From NCBI RefSeq assembly GCF_038443385.1, contig NZ_CP151726.1:3472001-3536000 (forward strand): DNA of 64,000 nt. Direction: 5' to 3'. The stretch is from Stieleria varia (lineage in GTDB: Bacteria > Planctomycetota > Planctomycetia > Pirellulales > Pirellulaceae). The translations under genes were made by a program, and so were the position numbers. The notes beneath the pieces were generated by a model. The model made no database searches. It was not told where the DNA came from and was given only the letters and a program-made list of their open reading frames with translations. This document shows positions 45,384-53,747 of the stretch, in pieces. Each line of letters opens with the position of its first letter. The stretch's first letter is position 1.

Positions 45384-48300
45384 ATGACGGCCGCTATCAC
45401 GCCCACCAAATGGTACGAAATCGAATCAGACGGTCGGATCGTCTGTCGCCTTTGCCCTCGGGAGTGTCATCTCAAGGACGGTGATCGCGGGTTCTGTTTC
45501 GTTCGACAGAATGTCGATGGAAAGATGGTGCTGGATACCTACGGAAAAAGCACCGGTTTTTGCATCGATCCGATCGAGAAGAAACCACTCAATCATTTTT
45601 TGCCCGGTACCCCCGTGCTGAGTTTCGGCACCGCGGGATGCAATCTCGGTTGCAAGTTTTGCCAAAACTGGGACATCTCCAAGAGCCGTGAAGTCGCCAG
45701 GCTGAGTGACCACGCGATGCCGGACGAGATCGCCCAGACGGCCGCCGATACCGGATGCCGAAGTGTTGCGTTCACGTACAACGATCCGATCATCTGGGCC
45801 GAGTACGCGATCGACACCGCAACTGCGTGCCGAGATCGCGGGATCCATTCGGTCGCAGTCACCGCAGGGTACCTTTCCCAGCAGGCGAGACCTGAGTTCT
45901 TTGCCGCCATGGACGCGGCCAACATCGATCTCAAGGCCTTCAGTGAGTCGTTCTACTACCGCGTGACCGGATCGCACTTGCAGCCAGTCTTGGACACCAT
46001 CGCATACGCGTGCAATGAAACGGATTGCTGGGTCGAGCTGACAAATCTAATCATCCCCAACAACAACGACGATCCGGATGAGTGGCGACGCATGTGCGAT
46101 TGGTTGGTTTCCACGATCGGCACGGATGTACCGATCCACTTCACCGCTTTTCACCCCGACTTTCGCTTACAGAATCAACCTCGAACGTCTCACGAGACAT
46201 TGATCGCCGCTTATGACTTGGCACGTCAGTCGGGGCTGCGATATGTCTACGTCGGCAATGTCCATGACGTGGAGCGACAAAGTACTTATTGTCATGGGTG
46301 CGGCGCTTTGCTGATCCAACGAGACTGGCATCAACTGGGACACTACGCGATGCAAGGCAACCGATGCCAAGCATGCCAATGCGTGATCCCCGGTCGCTTT
46401 GAGGCAACGCCCGGCACCTGGGGGCAGCGTCGCCAGAGAGTCAAGATCCAATCGCGCACACTACCCGTCGTTCCGAATGAAGTTCGCATGAGCCAAACAA
46501 ATCCTACCGACATCATCCACTGGTCAGACGCAGAGCAAGACGCTATCCACGCCGCCGCGTGTCACTTCGTCGCCACGTCGGTCCTCGGCGAAGACTCCGA
46601 TCCGCCTCTGTCCGTCCTGCCAGAGCTTGCCTCTCGCATGATTCATGGCGTGTATGTGACGCTCAAGCGAGGTGAAACGCTGCGTGGTTGCTGCGGAATG
46701 CTGGGCGCAGAAATGTCGCTTGGCGATGCGCTGGCAGACTCTGCGGCCCGAACCACACGTGACCCCAGGATGTCGGCCATCTCCGCTTCCGAACTGCCGT
46801 ACCTGACGCTTTCGGTTTCCATCCTCGGGCCTCCCCGGCCCATCTCTGCTCGTGGTGACGACCGTGTCGACCAAGTCAAGATTGGACAACACGGCTTGAG
46901 GATCCGTATCGGGCAAAACTCAGGCCTGCTGCTGCCGGTCGTTGCGATCGAACAGGGTTGGAATGCCAAGCAGTTTCTGGACGCCGTGTGTCGAAAGGCA
47001 GGTTTGCCGGCGGGGACTTGGCGAAGCGATCAAGCGGAGTTGATGCTGTTTGACGGAATCTATTTCGGAGGACCGTTTCAATTGCCTGAGACGCTTGGCC
47101 AGTCCGCAAGAGACAAGTTGCAATCAGCGGAACGCCAAGCCGTCTCGCCAGCCGCCCTTTCCACAGTGACGCGTTGGATCTCGAATGCTGTCGCGCAAGC
47201 GTCCAAGAGCCCGGATGCGTTAGGATCACCCGCCACAGCACTCGCCGACCGTGTCGATGAAGTGAACGTGAATGGCTACATGTTGCGGATCCGACAAGCC
47301 GAGTCATCCAGCAGTTGGCTGCAGCTGAGTCTTCGTGACACGATTGCCATGCAAGCATCTCTCCAGCAAACACTCCGCGGCGCAAGATCATCTGCAAACG
47401 ATTCGACGTCTCCCGAGGAGTCTGCGGAGGTCGCTCTGGCTGTGTTGACCGGTCCCATCCATCACGGCGATGCGAAAACGGCTGACTTGCGCGGGATCGA
47501 TCCGCAGTGTCGAGCCATCGTCGCGACCGATGGACGACGATGGTCCGTTAGGTTCGACCGGGAATCGCCCCCGGAGCAGACTTTGGCAAAGGTGCTGGCT
47601 GCCGAGCGATTTGATGCAGGAACCACCCAGCTCTACTCGCTTCATTGTGACAGCAACGTCCCCGCACTGGGGACCTCGCTGGGAATCGCTGCGATGTCCC
47701 AGTTCACGGTCCGCCCACCAGCGGTCGCCGATCGTTTCTACAGTGGCGCCGACGCGCAGCGGGACGCCGAAGTCGATGCGTTGATCAGTGGGCTGCCTCC
47801 GGTTGCCAAGCGAACGGTCAATGCAGCGATGGTGCCACACGCGGGATTGCGGTTCAGTGGTGAGATCGCCGCTGATACCTGGCGACGGATTGAATTGCCG
47901 CGAGACGTCTTGATCATCAGCCCCAAGCACACCGGTGATGGGGTCGACTGGGCCGTGGCACCGTACACTCGATGGCAGCTTTCGGGCGACGCGGCGTTGG
48001 AGGGGAACGAGGAAATGGCAACCAGTTTGGCTGCCTGTCATGAGGGATTGGAGTTGGACTCTGCCGCTCACCGCGGCGAGCACGGGATCGAAATCCAATT
48101 GCCGATCCTGTATCGATTGGCGCCACAAACACGCGTTACCGCGATCGCGATGCGAAGTGCCACGTGGGAGCAACTGCAAGATCTCGCGGTGTCGCTAGCG
48201 GCTTGGATGAAGTCGCAGGCTTCGCCGCCGTTGCTGGTCATCAGCAGCGACATGAATCACTACGCGGACGAGATCGAGAATCGAACTCGTGATCGCATGG

Positions 48301-48518
48301 CCCTCGACGCGTTGCGTACGGGAGATGCCAAAGCGTTGTTGGATGTGTGCGAAGCAGAAAACATCAGCATGTGCGGGCAAGTTCCAGCGGCCCTGGTGCT
48401 GTTGACGCTGCGGCATCTGGGAATCACACCGGCGTACGATGAAATCGCCTACGCAACCAGCGCTCAATACGGCGGCGACCCGCAACGCGTCGTCGGCTAC
48501 GCGGGTGTCTTGTTGTAG
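45384..48518 (+). CDS. Single-chain AmmeMemoRadiSam protein (radical SAM + AMMECR1 + Memo)
   Basis: 1044 residues from ATG 45384. Residues 1-345 are the radical SAM member: an N-terminal Cys set (21, 24, 28, 38), CNLGCKFC (86-93) for the 4Fe-4S cluster, NIDLKAFSESFY, and CHGCG plus CQACQC (303-333) for a second metal site. Residues 375-570 are AMMECR1, with the hallmark LRGCCG (433-438), ARDP-like RTTRDPR and LPYLTLSVSIL. Residues 590-770 are an extra domain that looks like a decayed AMMECR1. Residues 777-1044 are Memo, keeping VPHAG (His 819), SPKHT (His 849), SSDMNHY (His 959) and MCGQ (Cys 997). The three parts are normally separate genes. Function is unknown; the association is established, the three-way fusion is what I see here. 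Confidence 0.92.
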   Translation: MTAAITPTKWYEIESDGRIVCRLCPRECHLKDGDRGFCFVRQNVDGKMVLDTYGKSTGFCIDPIEKKPLNHFLPGTPVLSFGTAGCNLGCKFCQNWDISKSREVARLSDHAMPDEIAQTAADTGCRSVAFTYNDPIIWAEYAIDTATACRDRGIHSVAVTAGYLSQQARPEFFAAMDAANIDLKAFSESFYYRVTGSHLQPVLDTIAYACNETDCWVELTNLIIPNNNDDPDEWRRMCDWLVSTIGTDVPIHFTAFHPDFRLQNQPRTSHETLIAAYDLARQSGLRYVYVGNVHDVERQSTYCHGCGALLIQRDWHQLGHYAMQGNRCQACQCVIPGRFEATPGTWGQRRQRVKIQSRTLPVVPNEVRMSQTNPTDIIHWSDAEQDAIHAAACHFVATSVLGEDSDPPLSVLPELASRMIHGVYVTLKRGETLRGCCGMLGAEMSLGDALADSAARTTRDPRMSAISASELPYLTLSVSILGPPRPISARGDDRVDQVKIGQHGLRIRIGQNSGLLLPVVAIEQGWNAKQFLDAVCRKAGLPAGTWRSDQAELMLFDGIYFGGPFQLPETLGQSARDKLQSAERQAVSPAALSTVTRWISNAVAQASKSPDALGSPATALADRVDEVNVNGYMLRIRQAESSSSWLQLSLRDTIAMQASLQQTLRGARSSANDSTSPEESAEVALAVLTGPIHHGDAKTADLRGIDPQCRAIVATDGRRWSVRFDRESPPEQTLAKVLAAERFDAGTTQLYSLHCDSNVPALGTSLGIAAMSQFTVRPPAVADRFYSGADAQRDAEVDALISGLPPVAKRTVNAAMVPHAGLRFSGEIAADTWRRIELPRDVLIISPKHTGDGVDWAVAPYTRWQLSGDAALEGNEEMATSLAACHEGLELDSAAHRGEHGIEIQLPILYRLAPQTRVTAIAMRSATWEQLQDLAVSLAAWMKSQASPPLLVISSDMNHYADEIENRTRDRMALDALRTGDAKALLDVCEAENISMCGQVPAALVLLTLRHLGITPAYDEIAYATSAQYGGDPQRVVGYAGVLL

Positions 48519-48825
48519 GCGGTCCGGTTCGTGGGCGAACACAAATTCGCTGTCACCTCCACCGGCGCAGCCGGGGGAGGTCGGATCGAGCGAAGCAAGA
48601 TCCGAGAGGGGGCCTACGCTGGGCAATACGCATTGATGTGTTCAAGCGGCGCGCGAGCCGTCTCCCTCGCATTCGCCTAAACGGCTCTGCTCGACCTCCC
48701 CCCAAGTTCCTTGGTGGAGGTGACTGATGCGTGGCACCTCCACCGGTGCAGGAGGGTGCTGATGTGCCAAACGGCAGGGGCCTCGCTTGAGTTTGTTGTC
48801 CAAAGTAAAGAGGCACAACCGAAAT
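48519..48825. repeat. Intergenic region with CACCTCCACCGG repeats
   Basis: CACCTCCACCGGCGCAG (48556) recurs as CACCTCCACCGGTGCAG (48738), and inverse forms (GGGGGAGGTC, CTTGGTGGAGGTG, GACCTCCCCCC) pair with them. It separates two convergent genes. No coding sequence seen. Confidence 0.65.
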
Positions 48826-49605
48826 CTAGCGAGCGATGATCGTGTCCATCGCGAAATCCTCGTGTGGATCATAGGCAAAGAAATTCTTTGCGATCTGCTT
48901 CGCCACGATACCCAAGTAGAGCTTGCGGAATTTCACTTCGGTCGTCTCGCTGGTGTATTGACCCGAATTGACCGGGTACGTGAACTCCTCGATGTCGCGT
49001 TCAAACTCGACCTTGCCCGTTTCGGCGTCCAGCACCGTCAGGTGTACGTCACAGCGACCGCGGTAAAGTGTCTTTCCATCGCGTAGTTTCAAGTTCGTCA
49101 GTTCGATCGCAACAACCTTCTCGGCTCCCACGGCTGATCCGATGGATTGAAAATCGATCGCGTCCCATCCGTGCTCATCGCGATACTCCGCGATTTCTTC
49201 TTCACGGACCAATTCAATCTTCTTGACTTTGTCGGTCAACATCATGCTGACGTTGCGACTGAGAATCCGAGCAGAGACATCGTTGGAGTAGGGGCTGCTG
49301 TCCGTCAGCGTGACCACGGCGACTTTACAGCCCTTCAGTCCCTCGTAGGCAGCGGGTGCCATGTCGGCACCTACCGCATGAGCCAGATTGGCGTACATGC
49401 CCAAACATCCCGTCTGGATGATGGCCACGACTCCCAGCATCGCGGACAAGGCAATCAAGATGCCGGTGCGAAAGCCACTTCCAGAGCCGTTGCGTCCAGA
49501 GCCGTTGTGCTGGCGGTGCTCTTGAGTCGGCATGTTCAGTGAATCCCTCAGGGCTTCCCCCAGGCCTTCTCTCAGGGCTGGGTCTACGATTGTTTTAGCA
49601 GCCAT
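48826..49605 (-). CDS. Putative lipoprotein with CsgG/LpoB-like domain
   Basis: 259 residues from ATG 49605. About 45 polar residues precede a hydrophobic segment (GILIALSAMLGVVAIIQTGC), which ends in a Cys in a lipobox-like setting; the long leader makes lipid modification uncertain, and a plain membrane anchor is the alternative. The soluble part (KVAVVTLTDSSPYSNDVSARILSRNV; KKIELVREEEIAEY; VGAEKVVAIELTNLKLRD; DVHLTVLDAETGKVEFERD) follows the order of CsgG/LpoB/TolB-N-like nucleotide-free domains in outer membrane assembly factors. Assignment is by pattern only. It is convergent with the AmmeMemoRadiSam gene. Confidence 0.6.
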   Translation of the reverse strand: MAAKTIVDPALREGLGEALRDSLNMPTQEHRQHNGSGRNGSGSGFRTGILIALSAMLGVVAIIQTGCLGMYANLAHAVGADMAPAAYEGLKGCKVAVVTLTDSSPYSNDVSARILSRNVSMMLTDKVKKIELVREEEIAEYRDEHGWDAIDFQSIGSAVGAEKVVAIELTNLKLRDGKTLYRGRCDVHLTVLDAETGKVEFERDIEEFTYPVNSGQYTSETTEVKFRKLYLGIVAKQIAKNFFAYDPHEDFAMDTIIAR

Positions 49606-49765
49606 CAAATCCGTTTCCTTGCGTCAGCAATTCCGTGACCTTGCGTAAGCGTGATTCCTTCACGGTGGCCGGTGATACGAAACTCCGATCGTGTAGATCC
49701 ACATTGATTCGGCAAAATTTATCGCATGCCCGAAAAAACATTGCTGCGATCCGACCTGCGATGGG

Positions 49766-50125
49766 TCAGTTCAGTTCGTCGTAGACCAACTGATCATTGA
49801 TCCAGATTCGAAACCGCATGATGAGCAGGGCGCGAGAAAAATCGATCTCGATTCGACCTTGGGCTCCGCCAGCAATGATTGGCGGGGGAATCTGAAACTC
49901 GGCGATCGGATGGATCGATTTCCAACTGACTCGCCACCACAGCAGCCGCCCGTCAATTCGGATCGTCTGCGTGAACCACTTTCCGTCGTAAACCAAGTTG
50001 CCCGCAAATGGCTTTGTGAACTGGATTTCGCGATGCAACAAGCCCCCGTGGAGTCGCTCGGCGTGATCGGCGAATACTCCTTGCTGGGGTTCTGTGCTCG
50101 CCGATGGTGCGTAGGGATTATTCAT
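49766..50125 (-). CDS. Hypothetical protein
   Basis: 119 residues from ATG 50125 (MNNPYAPSAST), a common opening of small planctomycete proteins with an Asn-Pro-Tyr lead. No signal peptide or membrane helix. The body is beta-rich with many Trp (IRIDGRLLWWRVSWKSIHP; RIEIDFSRALLIMRFRIWIND). No family recognised. A TTG at 50218 would add 31 residues of poor character and is rejected. Confidence 0.55.
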   Translation of the reverse strand: MNNPYAPSASTEPQQGVFADHAERLHGGLLHREIQFTKPFAGNLVYDGKWFTQTIRIDGRLLWWRVSWKSIHPIAEFQIPPPIIAGGAQGRIEIDFSRALLIMRFRIWINDQLVYDELN

Positions 50126-50471
50126 CAGAAATAGCGACGGCCGGAGCTTGGCGGAGTGAAAACGAGTCCACCAGCGAAAAAATGTACAGCCAGCGTTCGG
50201 GTTCCCCAATCGGCACAAACGATCTCACTGGGGTTCTGCTCATGGGATCGTAGCCGCAAATCGATACTTGATGTGGAGCATCTTTTGAGGGAAAAACCTC
50301 AGAAGTTCTGTCCATTCTGGCTGTTTTCCGCAGAGACATCGGGTGTCCAGATGAGCCCCGATGGACGTGAAAATGCTGCCAGACGGCCCGTTTGGGGTGT
50401 GTCGTGCCCCTGGACGGGTGCTGCTCGAGGGCAGCTTGTCCCGATTTTATTTGTTAGCAAACCAGAAACGC
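50126..50471. other. Intergenic region without recognisable gene
   Basis: An open frame at 50156-50578 runs through here on the plus strand and into the next gene. Its composition (PSPPAKKCTAS-like start, uneven codon use) does not look coding. No repeat family seen elsewhere occurs. A promoter lies at its right end. Confidence 0.4.
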
Positions 50472-50500
50472 TTGCAGCGTGGCGGTTGCGTACCTACTAT
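50472..50500 (+). promoter_or_regulatory. Sigma-70-like promoter
   Basis: TTGCAG (50472-50477), a 17-base spacer and TACTAT (50495-50500). Transcription would begin near 50507, leaving a leader of about 68 bases before the Gly-rich secreted protein gene. Confidence 0.5.
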
Positions 50501-50574
50501 AAGACCACTTCAGATGTTCTTGGCAAGATAATGGGCCTGGGCATTCTAGATCGGTTGTACAGGAAAACACTCCC

Positions 50575-51789
50575 ATGATTCGCACGCTTTGTTGTTTCGG
50601 TTTTGCCCTCGCGATGCTTGTTCCCGCGCAAGCCGCTGACGATGTTCGTCTCAATCAACTGACGGTACGTCAGTGGGTCCAGCGAGATGATTCGGGCACG
50701 GTTCGTGGGAAAATCATCGTTCCTGCGGAAGGCGGCGTCGCCAAGGCCGTTGCGAACGCTCAGGTTGTCATGGTGGGACGAGACGGACAAGTCATTCGCT
50801 CGGTTGCCAAGACGGATGACCAAGGCCAGTTCGAGTTCAAGAACGTGGAAGCCGGTGTTTACGCGTTGACGGCCCGTGCAGATTTCGTTTTCGCATGCTG
50901 TGCGATGCACGTTCTGCCAAGCGACGCACCGAATAGCCTGTCGCTGCCAAACGAAGCACAGATTGCCGCTGCGAACGTGGACTACACTTCGGTCAACAGT
51001 GCGATCATTCGCTACCTGCCTCCGAACGTAAAGACAAACGTCGTTTTTGACACTGCTGACATGGCTGCACTTGCCACCGTCGAGCCATCGGACGACGCAG
51101 ACACGTTCCGTATTGCTCAGACCGACGGTGGTTTGACCGGACGTCTCTATCGTGCCGGTGTCGCACAAGGACGCCTGGACGGTTGTGCTTTGACAAACGT
51201 GTTCATCATCAAAGACGGCGTCGAAATCTTTCGTGCCGTGACTTCACCCTCCGGTGAGTTCCGCATCGATGGTTTGGACGCTGGTAATTACTCGCTGATG
51301 GCAGTCGGACCGGATGGCTTGGGGCTGGTTGGTTTTGAGCTGGTCGACGAATCGGAAATCGAAACAGTGAAGGTTCAGACCGCATCGGGCGAGCGATTGG
51401 TTGCCAAGTTTGGCAAACACTGCTGCTGCAACGCGATTGCCGTTCAAGTTGCCCCATGCCCTCAAATCACGTCTTGTGTTCAAGAAGTGATCATCAGCGA
51501 AGAGATCATTTCTGAAAGCGTTGTCGGCGAAACGATCATGAGCGAAGTACCGCTGGCAGACGTTCCAGTCGGCGATCCAGGTGCTGGTTACGCCCCCGGT
51601 TACGGTGGCTACAGTGGATACGGTGGCGGTGGCGGAGGATACGGCGGCGGCGGCGGTGGCGGATTCGGTGGTGGCGGCGGTTTGCCAGCCCTCGCTGGAT
51701 TGGCTGGCATCGGTGCGGTCATCGCGGCAACGACCTCGGATGACGACGGAGTGATCGTCGCGACGCCTCCAAGCCCGATCGTTCCCTGA
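50575..51789 (+). CDS. Secreted protein with regulatory-like beta domains and Gly-rich C-terminus
   Basis: 404 residues. A signal peptide (MIRTLCCFGFALAMLVPAQAA) is cleaved near residue 20. Two carboxypeptidase-regulatory-like / CnaB-type beta-sandwich units follow: GKIIVPAEGG...NAQVVMVGRDGQ with TDDQGQFEFKNVEAGVYAL (about 45-105), and GCALTNVFIIKDG with SPSGEFRIDGLDAGNYSLMA (about 205-250). A Cys-rich patch (HCCCNAIAVQVAPCPQITSC) is next, then a poly-Gly/Tyr run and a hydrophobic LPALAGLAGIGAVIAATTSDDD end. The tail resembles a membrane anchor, but it lacks the PEP motif and a basic end. The gene has its own promoter and terminator. Confidence 0.75.
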   Translation: MIRTLCCFGFALAMLVPAQAADDVRLNQLTVRQWVQRDDSGTVRGKIIVPAEGGVAKAVANAQVVMVGRDGQVIRSVAKTDDQGQFEFKNVEAGVYALTARADFVFACCAMHVLPSDAPNSLSLPNEAQIAAANVDYTSVNSAIIRYLPPNVKTNVVFDTADMAALATVEPSDDADTFRIAQTDGGLTGRLYRAGVAQGRLDGCALTNVFIIKDGVEIFRAVTSPSGEFRIDGLDAGNYSLMAVGPDGLGLVGFELVDESEIETVKVQTASGERLVAKFGKHCCCNAIAVQVAPCPQITSCVQEVIISEEIISESVVGETIMSEVPLADVPVGDPGAGYAPGYGGYSGYGGGGGGYGGGGGGGFGGGGGLPALAGLAGIGAVIAATTSDDDGVIVATPPSPIVP

Positions 51790-51854
51790 TCACATCGTCC
51801 CGATCATCCTGGATGCGAAACATCCTTTGATTCAAGCGAAATCCTAGTAACGAA

Positions 51855-51886
51855 AGCCCGGTACATTATCGTACTGGGCTTTTTTT
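51855..51886 (+). terminator. Rho-independent terminator of the Gly-rich protein gene
   Basis: AGCCCGGTAC (51855-51864) pairs with GTACTGGGCT (51871-51880) with one G-T pair, followed by seven T. It lies 66 bases after the stop. Confidence 0.9.
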
Positions 51887-51913
51887 ATTCACTCTTCCTT
51901 TCCATCGACCGCT

Positions 51914-53410
51914 ATGAATCGTTCTACCAACAGCTTGCTCCTGACCTCAATCTTGGTGGCGACTTCGATTGCGATGCTGCATCGGACTTCGATCTCTGCC
52001 GCTGAGCCACCCGTCAACTTGTTGATCATTCAAACGGATGAGCACAATTTTCGAACATTGGGGTGCTATCGTGATACGCTGCCCAAGGAGCAGGCATTCG
52101 TGTGGGGTCCAAAGGCGATCGTCGAAACGCCTGCGATCGACTCGATTGCCAAACGCGGGGCGATTTGTACTTCTTTCTATGCCACCAGTCCGGTCTGCAC
52201 GCCCTCACGCGCGTCGTTCTTTACCGGGCACTACCCACAAGACACCAACAGTTGGCAGAACGATCGCCCCATGCGCAGCGATATCAAGACCTTTGCCGCC
52301 ATGCTTACTGACGCGGGTTACAAAACAGGATACGCAGGTAAATGGCACTTGGATGGACCCGGTAAACCTCAATGGGCGCCCGAGCGGCAGTTCGGATTTG
52401 CCGACAATCGATTCATGTTCAACCGCGGACACTGGAAAAAGTTTGAGCTCACCGATGACGGTCCGCGGGTCGGAGGTCGCAGCAAGTCGGGTTCGCCAAA
52501 CTACGACTTGGCCGGCGCGGATAAAAAGACATTCAGCACGGACTGGCTGACCGATCGGGCGATCGATTTTGTACGACAGCACGCACAGCAGCCCTTTTGT
52601 TTTCACTTGAGTTTGCCAGATCCGCACGGTCCCAACACAGTGCGTCCTCCCTACGACACCATGTACCAAGACTTGCCGATTCACCCACCAATGACTTTTG
52701 ATCGGGCGGCAGAGAATCCGAAATGGGCTGATGCATCCGGCCGCAATGCGATCAAGACGTTTCAGACACAGCAGATGGCGCTCTACTTTGGCATGGTCCG
52801 CTGTATCGATGACAATGTCGCTCGACTCTTGGCGACATTGGATGAGCTGGATCTGACCGATCATACGATGGTGGTGTTCACCTCCGACCACGGCGACCTT
52901 TGTTACGAGCACGGGCGTCTCAACAAGGGGAACCCGTACGAGGGCAGTGCCAAGATACCGATGATCATCGCCGCGCCGAAGATCATCCCGGCTGGCACGG
53001 TCGTGGACGAAGCCTTGGGGACCGTCGATTTTTTGCCAACCGTCATGACGCTGATGGGCAAGCCAGCAGGGCAAGGTGTTCAAGGACGTGATGCATCCAA
53101 GCTGCTGACGGGCAAGTCTGTCGACGATTGGCACGACATCACTTTTCTACGAAGCGCGGGGCCTGCTGCAGGCTGGATCGCTGCGGTCAGTGACCGCTAC
53201 AAACTGGTTGTCAGCGTGGCCGACACGCCTTGGCTGTTCGACTTGCAGGATGATCCAGACGAACTGATCAACCAACTGGCGGCGTCACCTCATCATCCCG
53301 CCGCAAAGGAATTCGCCCAAGCCATCCTGCAGTACGCAGAACAATTCAAGGACCCCCACGCAGAGAATCCAAAGATCCGGTCGCAATTGCTGGAGCTCGC
53401 CAAGCACTAG
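51914..53410 (+). CDS. Secreted sulfatase (type I, formylglycine-dependent)
   Basis: 498 residues. Signal peptide MNRSTNSLLLTSILVATSIA. LLIIQTDEHNFRTLGCY gives the metal-binding part, and CTPSR (residue 95) is the CxPxR motif modified to formylglycine. TGYAGKWHLDGP and HTMVVFTSDHGDLCYEHG are the later signature segments, with DDPDELINQLA at the C-terminus, as in the choline-sulfatase/arylsulfatase group. It probably releases sulfate from algal polysaccharides. It differs clearly from the minus-strand sulfatase at 25431 and is not a duplicate. The TAG stop is part of a repeat motif. Confidence 0.9.
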   Translation: MNRSTNSLLLTSILVATSIAMLHRTSISAAEPPVNLLIIQTDEHNFRTLGCYRDTLPKEQAFVWGPKAIVETPAIDSIAKRGAICTSFYATSPVCTPSRASFFTGHYPQDTNSWQNDRPMRSDIKTFAAMLTDAGYKTGYAGKWHLDGPGKPQWAPERQFGFADNRFMFNRGHWKKFELTDDGPRVGGRSKSGSPNYDLAGADKKTFSTDWLTDRAIDFVRQHAQQPFCFHLSLPDPHGPNTVRPPYDTMYQDLPIHPPMTFDRAAENPKWADASGRNAIKTFQTQQMALYFGMVRCIDDNVARLLATLDELDLTDHTMVVFTSDHGDLCYEHGRLNKGNPYEGSAKIPMIIAAPKIIPAGTVVDEALGTVDFLPTVMTLMGKPAGQGVQGRDASKLLTGKSVDDWHDITFLRSAGPAAGWIAAVSDRYKLVVSVADTPWLFDLQDDPDELINQLAASPHHPAAKEFAQAILQYAEQFKDPHAENPKIRSQLLELAKH

Positions 53411-53610
53411 CCCGGATTATTCATAACCCGACGCGTAAGCGAGGGATACTCGGTAAATTCCTTGCTTACGCGTCGGGTTATGAAAAGCAATCTGCATTTC
53501 CCAGAATTTGGGCTAGTGCATCGTCCAGACTTGATTTTGGGGTTAGCCGTTTTGGCGATAGCCACGGTTGAGTCGCGAAAACCGTGGCTAACGCCAAAAC
53601 GGCTCATTGA
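53408..53610. repeat. Two stacked palindromes starting at the sulfatase stop codon
   Basis: TAGCCCGGATTATTCA (53408-53423) overlaps the stop, then ATAACCCGACGCGTAAGCGA pairs with CTTACGCGTCGGGTTAT (to about 53480). A second hairpin follows: AGCCGTTTTGGCG-ATAGCCACGGT (about 53544-53567) with ACCGTGGCTA-ACGCCAAAACGGCT (about 53580-53604). The right arm matches 6545-6567. Sequence from 53611 to 53747 holds nothing recognised. Confidence 0.8.
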
Positions 53611-53747
53611 TCGAACCCGCGTTCTAAGACTGGACGAAGCACTAGGCGCATTGCTGGACTGCCGTCGCAACATCACCCACGCTCGCTGTCCGCCGCGTGT
53701 ATCATGGTGTTCTGACTGACCGGAAAACATCTACAGGCCATCGAGAG

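Noticed and set aside
50156-50578. 140-codon plus-strand frame before the Gly-rich protein
   Set aside because: Contains the promoter of the next gene and has no coding character or ribosome-binding site.
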